NCBI RefSeq assembly: GCF_000364605.1
Contig: NZ_KB822579.1
Location: 248,001 to 312,000, forward strand
DNA from: Nocardioides sp. Iso805N
GTDB taxonomy: Bacteria; Actinomycetota; Actinomycetes; Propionibacteriales; Nocardioidaceae
Direction: 5' to 3'
DNA: 64,000 bases
Shown here: positions 8,583-17,605 of the stretch, one piece after another
Layout of the letters: each line of letters begins with the position of its first letter
Position numbering within the stretch: position 1 is the first letter of the stretch
Position numbers and translations under genes: made by a program
Notes under the pieces: model-generated
What the model was told of the DNA's origin: nothing
The model's database searches: none
What the model saw: only the letters and a program-made list of their open reading frames with translations

Positions 8583-9769
8583 CCTCCACCCTCGACTCGA
8601 TCACCGATTCCCTGGAGCTGCGCCGAGCAGACGAGCGCGTCGACTCCCACCTCCACCCGGAGGGCAGCTTCAACCTCGAGGACCACCCGGTCCCGACTGG
8701 GCGCGAGGAGATCTGGCGGTTCACCCCGCTCAAGCGGCTCCGCGGTCTGTACGACGCTGCACCCTTCGGCGGCAAGCTCGACGTGGACGCACGGCTCCAG
8801 GACGGGGTGACCCTCACCGACGAGGTCGCCGACCTGATCGGGACCAGCGGCTTCGTGCCCACCGACCGGATCGCCGCCCGGGCGGCGGAGGCGACGCCGA
8901 CCAGCACGCTGATCGAGATCGCCGCCGAGGCTGTCGTCGACGAGGCCGTGGTGATCGACGTGAGCGGCACCGGCATCGAGCCCGCCGTCGCCCAGCACGT
9001 GGTGGTCCGGGCGGGTGCCTTCTCCAAGGCGACGGTCGTCTTCCACTTCGAGGGCTCGGCCACGCTGGCCGACAACGTCGAGATCGTCGTCGGCGACGGC
9101 GCCCAGCTCACCGTCGTCAGCATCGACGACTGGGCCGACGACGCCGTGCGTGCCGGCCACCGGCACGTGCAGGTGGGCCGCGACGCCCAGTTCAAGCACG
9201 TCGACGTCACCTTCGGCGGCAACGTGGTCCGCAACGACACCGTCGCCGAGTACGCCGGCCCCGGCGGCACGGTGGAGATGCTCGGTCTCTACTTCGCCGA
9301 CGCCGGCCAGCACATGGAGCACCGGCTCTTCGTCGACCACACCGCCCCCAAGACCAAGTCGCACGTCGTCTACAAGGGCGCGCTGCAGGGCGTGGGCGCG
9401 CACACCGTGTGGATCGGCAACGTCCTGATCCGCAAGGTCGCCGAGGGCATCGAGACCTACGAGGAGAACCGCAACCTGGTGCTCACCGATGGTGCCCAGG
9501 CCGACTCGGTCCCCAACCTGGAGATCGAGACGGGCGAGATCGAGGGCGCGGGCCACGCTTCCGCGACCGGCCGCTTCGACGACGAGCAGCTGTTCTACCT
9601 GCGCAGTCGCGGTGTCTCCGAGGCCGAGGCGCGCCGGTTGGTCGTGCACGGCTTCTTCAACGACCTCATCCGCCAGATCGGTGTGCCGGCGCTGGAGGAG
9701 AAGCTCACCGCCACCGTGGAGGCAGAGCTCGCCAAGAACGTACTGAACGAGAAGAAGGACACCATCTGA
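8579..9769 (+). CDS. sufD: Fe-S cluster assembly protein SufD
   Basis: 396-residue partner of SufB in the SufBC2D scaffold. The right-handed beta-helix core is evident from about residue 130, followed by the family C-terminal region ([53 protein letters not shown]). It starts at GTG 8579, which shares bases with the sufB stop, and its own stop overlaps the sufC ATG by one base (TGATG). Confidence 0.96.
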   Translation: MTSTLDSITDSLELRRADERVDSHLHPEGSFNLEDHPVPTGREEIWRFTPLKRLRGLYDAAPFGGKLDVDARLQDGVTLTDEVADLIGTSGFVPTDRIAARAAEATPTSTLIEIAAEAVVDEAVVIDVSGTGIEPAVAQHVVVRAGAFSKATVVFHFEGSATLADNVEIVVGDGAQLTVVSIDDWADDAVRAGHRHVQVGRDAQFKHVDVTFGGNVVRNDTVAEYAGPGGTVEMLGLYFADAGQHMEHRLFVDHTAPKTKSHVVYKGALQGVGAHTVWIGNVLIRKVAEGIETYEENRNLVLTDGAQADSVPNLEIETGEIEGAGHASATGRFDDEQLFYLRSRGVSEAEARRLVVHGFFNDLIRQIGVPALEEKLTATVEAELAKNVLNEKKDTI

Positions 9770-10527
9770 TGAGCACCCTGGCGATCAAGGACCTGCAGGT
9801 CACGGTCGAGACCGAGGATGGCCCGAAGGAGATCCTCAAGGGCGTCACGCTCACCATCAACGACGGTGAGACGCACGCGATCATGGGTCCGAACGGCTCG
9901 GGCAAGTCGACCACCGCCTACTCCATCGCCGGCCACCCGAAGTACACCGTCACCGGTGGCTCGGTGACCCTCGACGGCAAGGACGTCCTGGCGATGTCGG
10001 TCGACGAGCGTGCCCAGGCGGGGCTCTTCCTGGCGATGCAGTACCCGGTCGAGGTCCCCGGCGTCTCGATGGCGAACTTCCTGCGTACGGCGAAGACCGC
10101 CCTCGACGGCGAGGCTCCCAAGCTGCGCACCTGGGTCAAGGACGTCAACGGCGCCCTGGACCGGATGAACCTGGACCCCGCCTTCTCGCAGCGCTCGGTC
10201 AACGAGGGCTTCTCCGGTGGCGAGAAGAAGCGCGCCGAGATCGCCCAGCTCGACCTGCTCGACCCGAAGGTCGCGATCCTCGACGAGATCGACTCCGGTC
10301 TGGACATCGACGCGCTGAAGGTCGTCTCGGACGGCATCAACAACTTCCGTGAGCGCCCGACCAAGGGTGTCCTGCTGATCACGCACTACACCCGCATCCT
10401 GCGCTACGTGCAGCCTGACTTCGTGCACGTCTTCGTCGACGGCCGGATCGCCGAGTCCGGTGGCCCGGAGCTCGCCGAGGAGCTCGAGGCCAACGGCTAC
10501 GAGCGCTTCACCATGGCGGCGCGATAA
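9769..10527 (+). CDS. sufC: Fe-S cluster assembly ATPase SufC
   Basis: 252-residue ABC-type ATPase that drives conformational change in SufBCD. Walker A is GPNGSGKST, signature FSGGEKKR, Walker B VAILDEIDSGLDID and H-loop LLITHYTRIL. The DEIDSGLD Walker B differs by one residue from the usual DETDSGLD. The start is ATG 9769, which overlaps the sufD stop. A 111-base gap without a gene separates it from sufS. Confidence 0.96.
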   Translation: MSTLAIKDLQVTVETEDGPKEILKGVTLTINDGETHAIMGPNGSGKSTTAYSIAGHPKYTVTGGSVTLDGKDVLAMSVDERAQAGLFLAMQYPVEVPGVSMANFLRTAKTALDGEAPKLRTWVKDVNGALDRMNLDPAFSQRSVNEGFSGGEKKRAEIAQLDLLDPKVAILDEIDSGLDIDALKVVSDGINNFRERPTKGVLLITHYTRILRYVQPDFVHVFVDGRIAESGGPELAEELEANGYERFTMAAR

Positions 10528-10638
10528 GCGGCACTGCGCTGCGTTGTCGTCACTCGACGGCCCGCTTCGCTCAAAGGCCGCCTTCGCTCCTCCGCCTTGC
10601 TCAGCACCACTTCTCGCACCGCCAGAAAGGAAGTTCCC

Positions 10639-11934
10639 ATGACCCAGTTGACCGGGCTTCTGCCTGAGCTGGAGATCGTCCGCAAGGACTTCCCGATCCT
10701 CGAGCGGACGTTCGACGGCGACCTGCCGCTGGTCTACCTCGATAGCGCCAACACCTCGCAGAAGCCGCAGATCGTGATCGACGCGATGGTCGACCACCTC
10801 GAGCGGCACAACGCCAACATCGCCCGGGCGATGCACCACCTGGGCGCCGAGGCGACCGAGGCGTTCGAGAACGGTCGCGACACGACGGCACGCTTCATCG
10901 GTGCGCCTGACCGTGACGAGGTGATCTTCACCAAGAACGCGTCGGAGGCGCTGAACCTGGTCGCCAACACGCTGGCGTGGGCGCGCCCCTCGACCGGCTC
11001 GGGGACCGATCTGAGCATCGGTGAGGGCGACGAGGTCGTCATCACCGAGCTCGAGCACCACTCCAACATCGTGCCGTGGCAGCTGCTCACCGAGCGCAAG
11101 GGCGCGAAGCTGCGCTGGTTCGGGCTGACCGACGACGGCCAGCTCGATCTGAGCAACATCGACGAGCTGATCAACGAGCGCACCAAGGTCGTGTCCTTGG
11201 CCTGGGTCTCCAACATGCTCGGGACGATCCTCCCGATCGCCGCGATCGCCCGCCGCGCGCACCAGGTGGGCGCGGTCGTGGTGGTGGACGCCTCGCAGGC
11301 GGCACCGCAGCTGCCGATCGACCTGGCAGCGATGCCGGTCGAGGAGCGGCCCGACTTCCTGGCCTTCACCGGCCACAAGACGGTCGGACCGACGGGTATC
11401 GGCGTGCTCTGGGGTCGCCGGGAGTTGCTCGAGCAGCTCCCGCCCTTCCTCGGTGGTGGGGAGATGATCGCCACCGTGCGGATGGAGGCCTCGACGTACG
11501 CGGGGATTCCCCACAAGTTCGAGGCCGGTACGCCGCCGATCGCCGAGGCGGTCGGACTCGGCGCCGCCCTGGAGTACCTCGCGCACATCGGCCTGGACGC
11601 GATCCACGCCCACGAGCAGGCGATCACCGGCTACGCGCTGCGCGGGCTGCAGACGGTCAAGGGGCTCAAGGTGCTCGGACCGCTCGACCCGGCGCTGCGC
11701 GGCGGCGCGATCTCCTTCGAGCTCGACGGCGTGCACCCGCACGATGTCGCGCAGGTGCTGGACTCGCGCGGCATCGCCGTGCGGGCCGGTCACCACTGCG
11801 CCAAGCCGGCGCACGCCAGGTTCGGTGTGCAGGCCTCGACCAGGATGTCGTCATACCTTTACACGACGCCGGGCGAGATCGACGCGCTGATCGAGGGCCT
11901 GGAATACACCCGCTCCTACTTCAAGTTGGACTGA
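10639..11934 (+). CDS. sufS: Cysteine desulfurase SufS
   Basis: 431-residue PLP enzyme that removes sulfur from cysteine and passes it to SufU. The PLP lysine lies in FTGHKTVGPTG and the persulfide-forming cysteine in RAGHHCAKPAH. ATG 10639 has AAAGGAAG upstream; an in-frame ATG at 10597 is not supported by a ribosome binding site. Residues around WARPSTGSGTDLSIGEGDEV include an extra loop, compared with my recollection of other SufS proteins, encoded by a palindromic CTCGACCGGCTCGGGG-type sequence at about 10985-11007 that resembles dispersed repeats in actinobacterial genomes. Confidence 0.95.
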   Translation: MTQLTGLLPELEIVRKDFPILERTFDGDLPLVYLDSANTSQKPQIVIDAMVDHLERHNANIARAMHHLGAEATEAFENGRDTTARFIGAPDRDEVIFTKNASEALNLVANTLAWARPSTGSGTDLSIGEGDEVVITELEHHSNIVPWQLLTERKGAKLRWFGLTDDGQLDLSNIDELINERTKVVSLAWVSNMLGTILPIAAIARRAHQVGAVVVVDASQAAPQLPIDLAAMPVEERPDFLAFTGHKTVGPTGIGVLWGRRELLEQLPPFLGGGEMIATVRMEASTYAGIPHKFEAGTPPIAEAVGLGAALEYLAHIGLDAIHAHEQAITGYALRGLQTVKGLKVLGPLDPALRGGAISFELDGVHPHDVAQVLDSRGIAVRAGHHCAKPAHARFGVQASTRMSSYLYTTPGEIDALIEGLEYTRSYFKLD

Positions 11935-11938
11935 CCGT

Positions 11939-12388
11939 ATGAGCCAAGACCTTGATGCGCTGTACCAGGAGATCATCCTGGACCACTACAAGAACCCCCA
12001 CGGCAAGGGGCTGCGCGATGCCTTCGAAGCCGAGGTGCACCACGTCAACCCGACCTGTGGCGACGAGATCACGCTACGCGTGCACGTCGACGGCGGGACT
12101 GTCGCCGACGTGTCGTACGACGCGCTCGGCTGCTCGATCTCGCAGGCCTCGGCCTCGGTGCTCTACGACCTGGTCGTGGGCAAGCCCGTTGACGAGGCGA
12201 TGGTCATCCAGGAGGAGTTCCTGCAGCTGATGCAGGGCAAGGGCACCGTCGAACCCGACGAGGAGGTGCTGGAGGACGGCATCGCCTTCGCCGGCGTCGC
12301 CAAGTTCCCTGCCCGCGTCAAGTGCGCACTGCTCTCGTGGATGGCCTGGAAGGACGCAACCGCCCGCGCCCTCAAGGAGGAGGACTGA
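11939..12388 (+). CDS. sufU: SufU, zinc-dependent sulfur transfer protein
   Basis: 149-residue IscU-like protein that accepts sulfur from SufS in Gram-positive-type SUF systems. The zinc-binding residues expected for SufU are present: C40 and D42 in NPTCGDEI, C65 in ALGCSIS, and C129 in RVKCALL. The insert that distinguishes SufU from IscU is visible between C65 and C129. It starts four bases after sufS and ends in a TGATG overlap with sufT. Confidence 0.95.
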   Translation: MSQDLDALYQEIILDHYKNPHGKGLRDAFEAEVHHVNPTCGDEITLRVHVDGGTVADVSYDALGCSISQASASVLYDLVVGKPVDEAMVIQEEFLQLMQGKGTVEPDEEVLEDGIAFAGVAKFPARVKCALLSWMAWKDATARALKEED

Positions 12389-12750
12389 TGTCCGAGGAAA
12401 CCCAGTTGGACCACATGACCAGCACCGTCGCCGAGGGTGCCACCCTGACGCTCGAAGACGTGTCCGAGGCGATGAAGGACGTCGTCGACCCCGAGCTCGG
12501 GATCAACGTCGTCGACCTGGGCCTGGTCTACGGCATCCACATCGAGGATCAGTCCCGCGTCGTGCTCGACATGACGCTGACCTCGGCCGCCTGCCCGTTG
12601 ACCGACGTGATCACCGACCAGACGAACACCGCCCTCGAGGGCATGGTGAACGACGTCCACATCAACTGGGTGTGGATGCCGCCGTGGGGTCCGGACAAGA
12701 TCACCGACGACGGTCGCGAGATGCTGCGGGCGCTCGGCTTCAACGTCTGA
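12388..12750 (+). CDS. sufT: SufT, MIP18/DUF59-family Fe-S maturation factor
   Basis: 120-residue DUF59 protein (MIP18-like), last gene of the SUF operon. The family signature is clear: EAMKDVVDPELGINVVDLGLVYG and LTSAACPLTDVITDQ, with the conserved cysteine in AACPL. Members help transfer or mature Fe-S clusters on target proteins. The start ATG 12388 has AAGGAGGAGG immediately upstream and overlaps the sufU stop. Confidence 0.93.
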   Translation: MSEETQLDHMTSTVAEGATLTLEDVSEAMKDVVDPELGINVVDLGLVYGIHIEDQSRVVLDMTLTSAACPLTDVITDQTNTALEGMVNDVHINWVWMPPWGPDKITDDGREMLRALGFNV

Positions 12751-12813
12751 GGGACGCTGGCGTTCCGATCGTCGGTGACCCTGCGTCGCGAGGTCCCCGG
12801 TAAGACCGAATGA

Positions 12814-13289
12814 CTATTCATTCGGTTTTGGGGTCACGGTGCTCGATGAGGAGCTCGCGCCGAAGGCGCCGATGAGCCGGTCGACGGCAGCCAACGCTGC
12901 AGCAACCGATACCGGGGCGACAGGCGCCGCCATTGCGGCGCGAAGTCCCTGCAGAGTCATCTGCAGGATGACCAGCTCCTCGGAGGTCGGTCGACGGCCG
13001 AGGCGCGCTCCGAGCGCGAGATGGAGATAGGTCTGCTCGCGCTGGTTGACCGCGGCGATCGTCCGGGCCGGTTCGAGCCGACCGGCGCAGGCCTCGCCGT
13101 GCGCGAGCTCCACGATGGCGTGCCAGCAGCGAGCTCCGTGGCGACGGCCGGGCGAGTCGGGGAGCCACGCAATCCGGGCGGGGTCGCGAGGAGGTACGGC
13201 GATGCGCCGCTCCTATCGGTCGACTTGCCGCCGATGGAGATGTCGAGGGGCAACAGAAAGTCATCATCCGGCCACAGATCGTCGTTCAT
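12814..13289 (-). pseudogene. Small hypothetical gene interrupted by a one-base frameshift
   Basis: A strong start is visible: GTGGAGGT directly before ATG 13289, giving MNDDLWPDDDFLLPLDISIGG. The frame then turns into low-complexity residues, while a second frame takes over from about 13215 with a protein-like sequence (VPPRDPARIAWLPDSPGRR, ELAHGEACAGRLEPARTI, RRPTSEELVILQMTLQGLRAA) ending at 12814. The second frame has a TAG just before this point and no good start until GTG 13113. One missing base near 13205-13217 would join the two parts into one protein of about 157 residues. The break may be a real mutation or a sequencing error. I do not recognise the family. Confidence 0.6.
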
Positions 13290-13354
13290 ACCTCCACACT
13301 GACGCAGATCCGCCGGCGACGACGCCCGCTATCCACAGGGCCTAGGCTGGCGCG

Positions 13355-13948
13355 GTGCCTGAGGTGCTCGTCGCGGTCTCGCGGATAGGTCGATGGATCG
13401 ACAACTTCGCGACCCGTCACGGTGGGGCTTCCCTGGCCGTCGCGGACGGCGCGTTGACCGGATCTGCGCCGGACGGATCGACCTTCGTCGCGCGGTTGCC
13501 CTTCGATCGGGCGTACGCCGGAGCCGCCGACGCCGGCGCCTTCGCCGAGGCGGCCGTGCCGCCGGGGGACTGGGGCGTGCTGCTGGTGCGCAAGGGTGGC
13601 TTCGCGGTCGCGCGCCTCAACGGTGCGAGCGTGAGCGCGAGCAAGGTCGGCAAGCGCCATGTCCAGGGCCGGACGAAGGCGGGTGGCTGGAGCCAGCAGC
13701 GGTTCGCCCGCAGACGGGACAACCAGGCCCGGGTCGCGCTGGAGGCCGCCGACGAGCATGCGGCCCGGATCCTGGACGGCCTGGTCGGGCCCTTGGTCTA
13801 CGGCGGCATCGACGAGGCCTGCCCCGAGGGCTCGATCCGGTTGCACGGCCACATCGCGGACCCGCGCCGCGACGTACTCGAGAAGGCGATCGCGGATGCT
13901 CAGGCGGCTCTCTTCACCGTCGAGAACGCGCCGAGCGACGCCTCCTGA
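13355..13948 (+). CDS. acVLRF1-family peptidyl-tRNA hydrolase / release factor-like protein
   Basis: 197-residue actinobacterial relative of the Vms1/ANKZF1 release factor, which frees nascent chains from tRNA on stalled or split ribosomes. The hallmark motif GWSQQRFARRRDNQAR lies at residues 111-126, with the catalytic-type glutamine at Q114/Q115, after a beta-rich eRF1-like start. GTG 13355 is preceded by TAGGCT (13343-13348) at six bases, so the mRNA is probably leaderless. It is divergent from the frameshifted gene at 12814-13289. The name follows the motif; activity has not been shown here. Confidence 0.8.
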   Translation: MPEVLVAVSRIGRWIDNFATRHGGASLAVADGALTGSAPDGSTFVARLPFDRAYAGAADAGAFAEAAVPPGDWGVLLVRKGGFAVARLNGASVSASKVGKRHVQGRTKAGGWSQQRFARRRDNQARVALEAADEHAARILDGLVGPLVYGGIDEACPEGSIRLHGHIADPRRDVLEKAIADAQAALFTVENAPSDAS

Positions 13949-14018
13949 CGGTTGGCCGCTGCGGTCGTTGCCGCGTGGTGGCGCTTCCATCTGCGTGACA
14001 TCGGTTAGCGTCCCGACC

Positions 14019-14924
14019 ATGTGGCAGCCCGAGCCGGGGTGGCATCCGATGCCTGGCGGGATCAGCACGTCGACGGTAGGCGTCTGGCGCGCCTCCATCG
14101 GCGACCGCGCCGTGGTGATCAAGCGGCTCGCCTCGCCGGCCCACTACGATCCGCCCGAGCTCAGCGATCCGAGACACTTCGCCTACTGGCGGCGTGAGGC
14201 CGACGTGGCGAGCTATCGACTGCTGGACGGCGTGCCCGGCGTCGCTCTGACGCCGACCGAGGTGCACGAGGACGGCGAGGGCATCACCCTGATCTCGGAC
14301 TGGGTGGAGGACGCGGCCAACGCCGGTCTGTTCGCCGTACATGCGCTCGGGCGGTTCGCCGGCGCGGACCTTGCCCATGTTCGCTGGCTCGCCCGCAACC
14401 AGCTCCGCGACCGGCTCGCGCGCGTCGACCGGCGGGGTGGCTGGCCGACGCTGGAGCGGACCACGGTGGCCGACGTGGCCCATGAGCTGTGGCGCCGCCG
14501 CGCGACCCACCTCGACGAGCTCGACGCACTGCCCCAGGTCGCTCAGCACGGCGACCCGACGCCGGCCAACCTGCCCGGGCGTGATGGCGATCTGCTGGTC
14601 GCGCTGGACTGGGCCTGTCTCGGATACGGCGCTGCGGGGGCCGACCTCGGCCTGTACCTCCTGCCCGCCCGGGAGGAGTTCGAGCCGCTGCTCGACGCGT
14701 ACCTACTCGGTCTTCCCGAGGGGGTAGCTACTCGGGCGCAGGTCACGCGTGCCGCTCAGATCACGGCCGTGTACACCGCGCTGACCCGGGCCGAGTGGGC
14801 CTTGGCGAGGGTGGCGGGCGGCGAGGGCGCGCTGCTGGCGAAGTTCCGCCATCCGGCCGTGGCACCGCACCTGCGGGCGCTGCAGCGGCAGTTCTCCGCG
14901 ATCGAGGCGCTGCTGGAAGGTTGA
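14019..14924 (+). CDS. Phosphotransferase-fold (APH-like) kinase
   Basis: 301-residue protein with the aminoglycoside phosphotransferase/choline kinase-like fold. The catalytic loop QHGDPTPANLPG is at about residues 176-187, followed by the magnesium-binding VALDWACLGYG. The substrate is unknown; many actinobacterial members are not resistance genes. ATG 14019 is seven bases after TAGCGT (14006-14011), the leaderless arrangement, so the long open frame upstream of it is not used. It is convergent with the zinc peptidase gene; its stop lies inside a nested palindrome. Confidence 0.82.
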   Translation: MWQPEPGWHPMPGGISTSTVGVWRASIGDRAVVIKRLASPAHYDPPELSDPRHFAYWRREADVASYRLLDGVPGVALTPTEVHEDGEGITLISDWVEDAANAGLFAVHALGRFAGADLAHVRWLARNQLRDRLARVDRRGGWPTLERTTVADVAHELWRRRATHLDELDALPQVAQHGDPTPANLPGRDGDLLVALDWACLGYGAAGADLGLYLLPAREEFEPLLDAYLLGLPEGVATRAQVTRAAQITAVYTALTRAEWALARVAGGEGALLAKFRHPAVAPHLRALQRQFSAIEALLEG

Positions 14925-14991
14925 GAGGTCACCTTCGGCGCACCGAGTGTCCGCGTCGTCGGACACTCAACCCGCAGGACGTGACCTCTCA
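14922..14991. terminator. Nested palindrome between convergent genes, likely bidirectional terminator
   Basis: Outer 11-base arms TGAGAGGTCAC (14922-14932) and GTGACCTCTCA (14981-14991) enclose an inner hairpin with 9-base arms GAGTGTCCG (14945-14953) and CGGACACTC (14960-14968) and a 6-base loop. The stop codons of both convergent genes are the TGA at the tips of the outer arms. No U-tract follows. Confidence 0.6.
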
Positions 14992-15930
14992 GTCCAGGCT
15001 GCGGGCGGAGAACGTGTCGCAGGCGGAGATGTCGTCGTTCGCCTGCATGCCGGTGGCGAACCAGTGCTGTCGCTCGGCCGAGGAGCCATGGGTCCACTGG
15101 TCCGGGTTGACAGCGCCGCCGGAGCGCTGCTGGATGTAGTCGTCGCCGACCTCCTTGGCGGCGGTGATGCCCTGCGCGATGTCGTCGGCGGTGACGTCCT
15201 CGATCAAGGCGTTCCCCTCGGCATCGGGCGTGGTCTCGGCATCGTGTGCCCACATCCCGGCGTAGCAGTCGGCCTGCAGCTCCAGCCGCACCGAGTCGCT
15301 CTTCTTGCCCTGCTGGGTCTTGACCTTGCTCATCGTGCCGAGCAGGTCCTGGATGTGGTGGCCGTACTCGTGCGCGATCACGTAGGCGCGCACGAACGGG
15401 GTGGCGGTCCCGCCCAGCTGCTTGAAGATCGTGTCGTAGAAGGCGGTGTCCAGGTAGATGGTCTGGTCAGCCGAGCAGTAGAACGGTCCGACGTCGGTGG
15501 TGGCGTTGCCGCAGCCGCCCGTAGAGACCGAGCCGTGGAAGACGCGGATCGCGCGCTCGGGCTGGAACACGTCGGCGACCTGCGCCTGGTTCTTCCAGTA
15601 GTCGGTCAGGGAGTTCTCGACGGCCACCAGCGCACACTCGTCGGAGTTGTTCGCGTCCTCACCGGTCTTGCAGGTGGCGTAGTCGAAGGCCTGACCCGAC
15701 AGCCCGACCGAGCTGTCGGCGAACGCGGAGTCGGAGAGGGCGCCGCCGGCGTCACCGCCGCCCAGATTGCTCACCACGAGGTAGATGATCACCGCGACGA
15801 TCAGGCCGCCGATCCCACCGCCCGCCTTGCCGATCGGGATCGGGAAGCCGCCCCCGCCCGTACCGCCTCCGCTCCCGCCGACATCCTGGGTACGGCTCGC
15901 ATCGAGACGTGCCTTGGCGTTGAAGCGCAT
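14989..15930 (-). CDS. Neutral zinc metallopeptidase, YpfJ family (membrane-anchored)
   Basis: 313-residue protein of the putative zinc peptidase family. A Gly-rich N-terminus is followed by one membrane segment (GGLIVAVIIYLVVSNL, about residues 42-59) and an extracytoplasmic domain with the metalloprotease motif HEYGHHIQ and a downstream ELQADCYAG helix expected to supply the third ligand. Four cysteines in the outer domain could form disulfides. I start at ATG 15930 (MRFNAKARLD) because GGGGGGA lies at a good distance and homologues begin this way; ATG 15942 is four codons earlier. Confidence 0.88.
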   Translation of the reverse strand: MRFNAKARLDASRTQDVGGSGGGTGGGGFPIPIGKAGGGIGGLIVAVIIYLVVSNLGGGDAGGALSDSAFADSSVGLSGQAFDYATCKTGEDANNSDECALVAVENSLTDYWKNQAQVADVFQPERAIRVFHGSVSTGGCGNATTDVGPFYCSADQTIYLDTAFYDTIFKQLGGTATPFVRAYVIAHEYGHHIQDLLGTMSKVKTQQGKKSDSVRLELQADCYAGMWAHDAETTPDAEGNALIEDVTADDIAQGITAAKEVGDDYIQQRSGGAVNPDQWTHGSSAERQHWFATGMQANDDISACDTFSARSLD

Positions 15931-15995
15931 CTGTCCCCCCATGAGACTCGCCGAATACGAGGGCAGGTGCCCAGCGCCTTAGACTAGTGAACCTC

Positions 15996-17594
15996 ATGAT
16001 CACCGCCCAGAACCTCGAGGTACGCGTGGGCGCGCGCCTCCTCATGGAGAACGTCAGCTTCCGCGTCGGGCCGGGTGACAAGGTCGGTCTGGTCGGCCGC
16101 AACGGCGCCGGCAAGACCACCTTGACCAAGGTGCTGGCCGGCGATGTGCTGCCCGCCGGCGGCGAGGTCGTCAACTCCGGCGAGCTGGGCTACCTGCCCC
16201 AGGACCCGCGCGTGGGTGACCCCGAAATGCTGGTCAAGGACCGCATCCTGTCCGCCCGCGGGCTGGACGTCGCCGTACGCCGGATGCGGGAGGCGGAGAT
16301 CGAGATGGGCTCCGAGGACCCCAACCGCCGCGAGAAGGCGATGCGCAAGTACCAGCGGGCGCATGACCTGCTTGACGCCGGTGGCGGCTATGCCGCCGAG
16401 TCCGAGGCGCTGCAGATGGCGCAGTCACTGGGCATCCCCGACCGCCTGATCAACCAACCGCTCGGCACCCTGTCCGGCGGTCAGCGCCGCCGAGTCGAGC
16501 TGGCCCGGATCCTGTTCTCCAGCGCCGAGGTGCTGATCCTCGACGAGCCGACCAACCACCTCGATGCCGACTCGATCGTGTGGCTGCGCGACTGGATGAA
16601 GTCCTACAGGGGCGGGTTCATCGTGATCAGCCACGACAACGACCTGCTCGAGCAGACGGTCAACCGCGTCCTCCACCTCGACGCGAACCGCGCCGTGATC
16701 GACGTCTACAACATGGGCTGGAAGAACTACCTGACCCAGCGCGAGACAGACGAGGCCCGGCGCAAGCGGGAGCTGCTCAACGCCACCAACAAGGCCAAGA
16801 CGCTCACCGACCAGGCCAACAAGATGCGCGCGAAGGCATCCAAGGCCACGGCCGCGCAGTCGATGCTCAAGCGTGCCGAGCGGCTGCTGGAGGGCGTCGA
16901 GGGCGAGCGCCAGGCCGACAAGGTGGCGGCGATCAAGTTCCCGACCCCGGCGCCCTGCGGCAAGACCCCGCTCACGGCAGAGGGTCTGTCCAAGTCCTAC
17001 GGCGCTCTCGAGGTCTTCACCGCCGTCGACCTGGCCATCGACAAGGGCTCCCGGGTGGTCATCCTGGGCCTCAACGGTGCCGGCAAGACCACGCTGCTGC
17101 GCATCCTCGGCGGGGTGGACAAGCCCGACACCGGCATGGTGGTTCCGGGGCACGGGCTCAAGCTCGGCTACTACGCCCAGGAGCACGAGACCCTCGACGT
17201 GAGCCGATCGGTGCTGGAGAACATGCAGTACGCCGCGCCGCAGCTCACCGACACCGAGGCGCGCTCCGTGCTCGGCTCGTTCCTCTTCACCGGCGAGGAC
17301 GCGCACAAGCCGGCGGGCGTGCTCTCCGGTGGCGAGAAGACCCGGCTGGCTCTGGCGTCGCTGGTGGTCAGCCAGGCGAACGTGCTGCTGCTCGACGAGC
17401 CGACCAACAACCTCGACCCGGCCTCCCGCGAGGAGGTGCTGAACGCGATCCGGCGCTACGAGGGCGCGATCATCCTGGTCACCCACGACGAGGGCGCCGT
17501 GCACGCGCTCGAGCCGGACCGCGTACTGCTGCTGCCCGACGGCGTCGAGGATCTCTGGAACGTCGACTACGCGGACCTCGTCTCGCTCGCCTGA
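15996..17594 (+). CDS. ABC-F family ATPase
   Basis: 532-residue protein with two ABC domains and no membrane segments. Domain 1: Walker A GRNGAGKTT, signature LSGGQRRRVELA, Walker B VLILDEPTNHLD. Then a linker rich in charged residues (RKRELLNATNKAKTLTDQAN and following). Domain 2: GLNGAGKTT, LSGGEKTRLALA, VLLLDEPTNNLD. ABC-F proteins act on the ribosome, in translation or antibiotic protection, rather than in transport. ATG 15996 lies ten bases after TAGACT (15980-15985), so the leader is very short; a GTG at 15987 is possible but too close to that box. Confidence 0.92.
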   Translation: MITAQNLEVRVGARLLMENVSFRVGPGDKVGLVGRNGAGKTTLTKVLAGDVLPAGGEVVNSGELGYLPQDPRVGDPEMLVKDRILSARGLDVAVRRMREAEIEMGSEDPNRREKAMRKYQRAHDLLDAGGGYAAESEALQMAQSLGIPDRLINQPLGTLSGGQRRRVELARILFSSAEVLILDEPTNHLDADSIVWLRDWMKSYRGGFIVISHDNDLLEQTVNRVLHLDANRAVIDVYNMGWKNYLTQRETDEARRKRELLNATNKAKTLTDQANKMRAKASKATAAQSMLKRAERLLEGVEGERQADKVAAIKFPTPAPCGKTPLTAEGLSKSYGALEVFTAVDLAIDKGSRVVILGLNGAGKTTLLRILGGVDKPDTGMVVPGHGLKLGYYAQEHETLDVSRSVLENMQYAAPQLTDTEARSVLGSFLFTGEDAHKPAGVLSGGEKTRLALASLVVSQANVLLLDEPTNNLDPASREEVLNAIRRYEGAIILVTHDEGAVHALEPDRVLLLPDGVEDLWNVDYADLVSLA

Positions 17595-17605
17595 GGTCGG
17601 TCGCG

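Noticed and set aside
9595..11814. 739-residue minus-strand open frame across sufD, sufC and sufS
   Set aside because: Antisense shadow; the plus strand encodes three clearly recognised SUF proteins with coupled starts.
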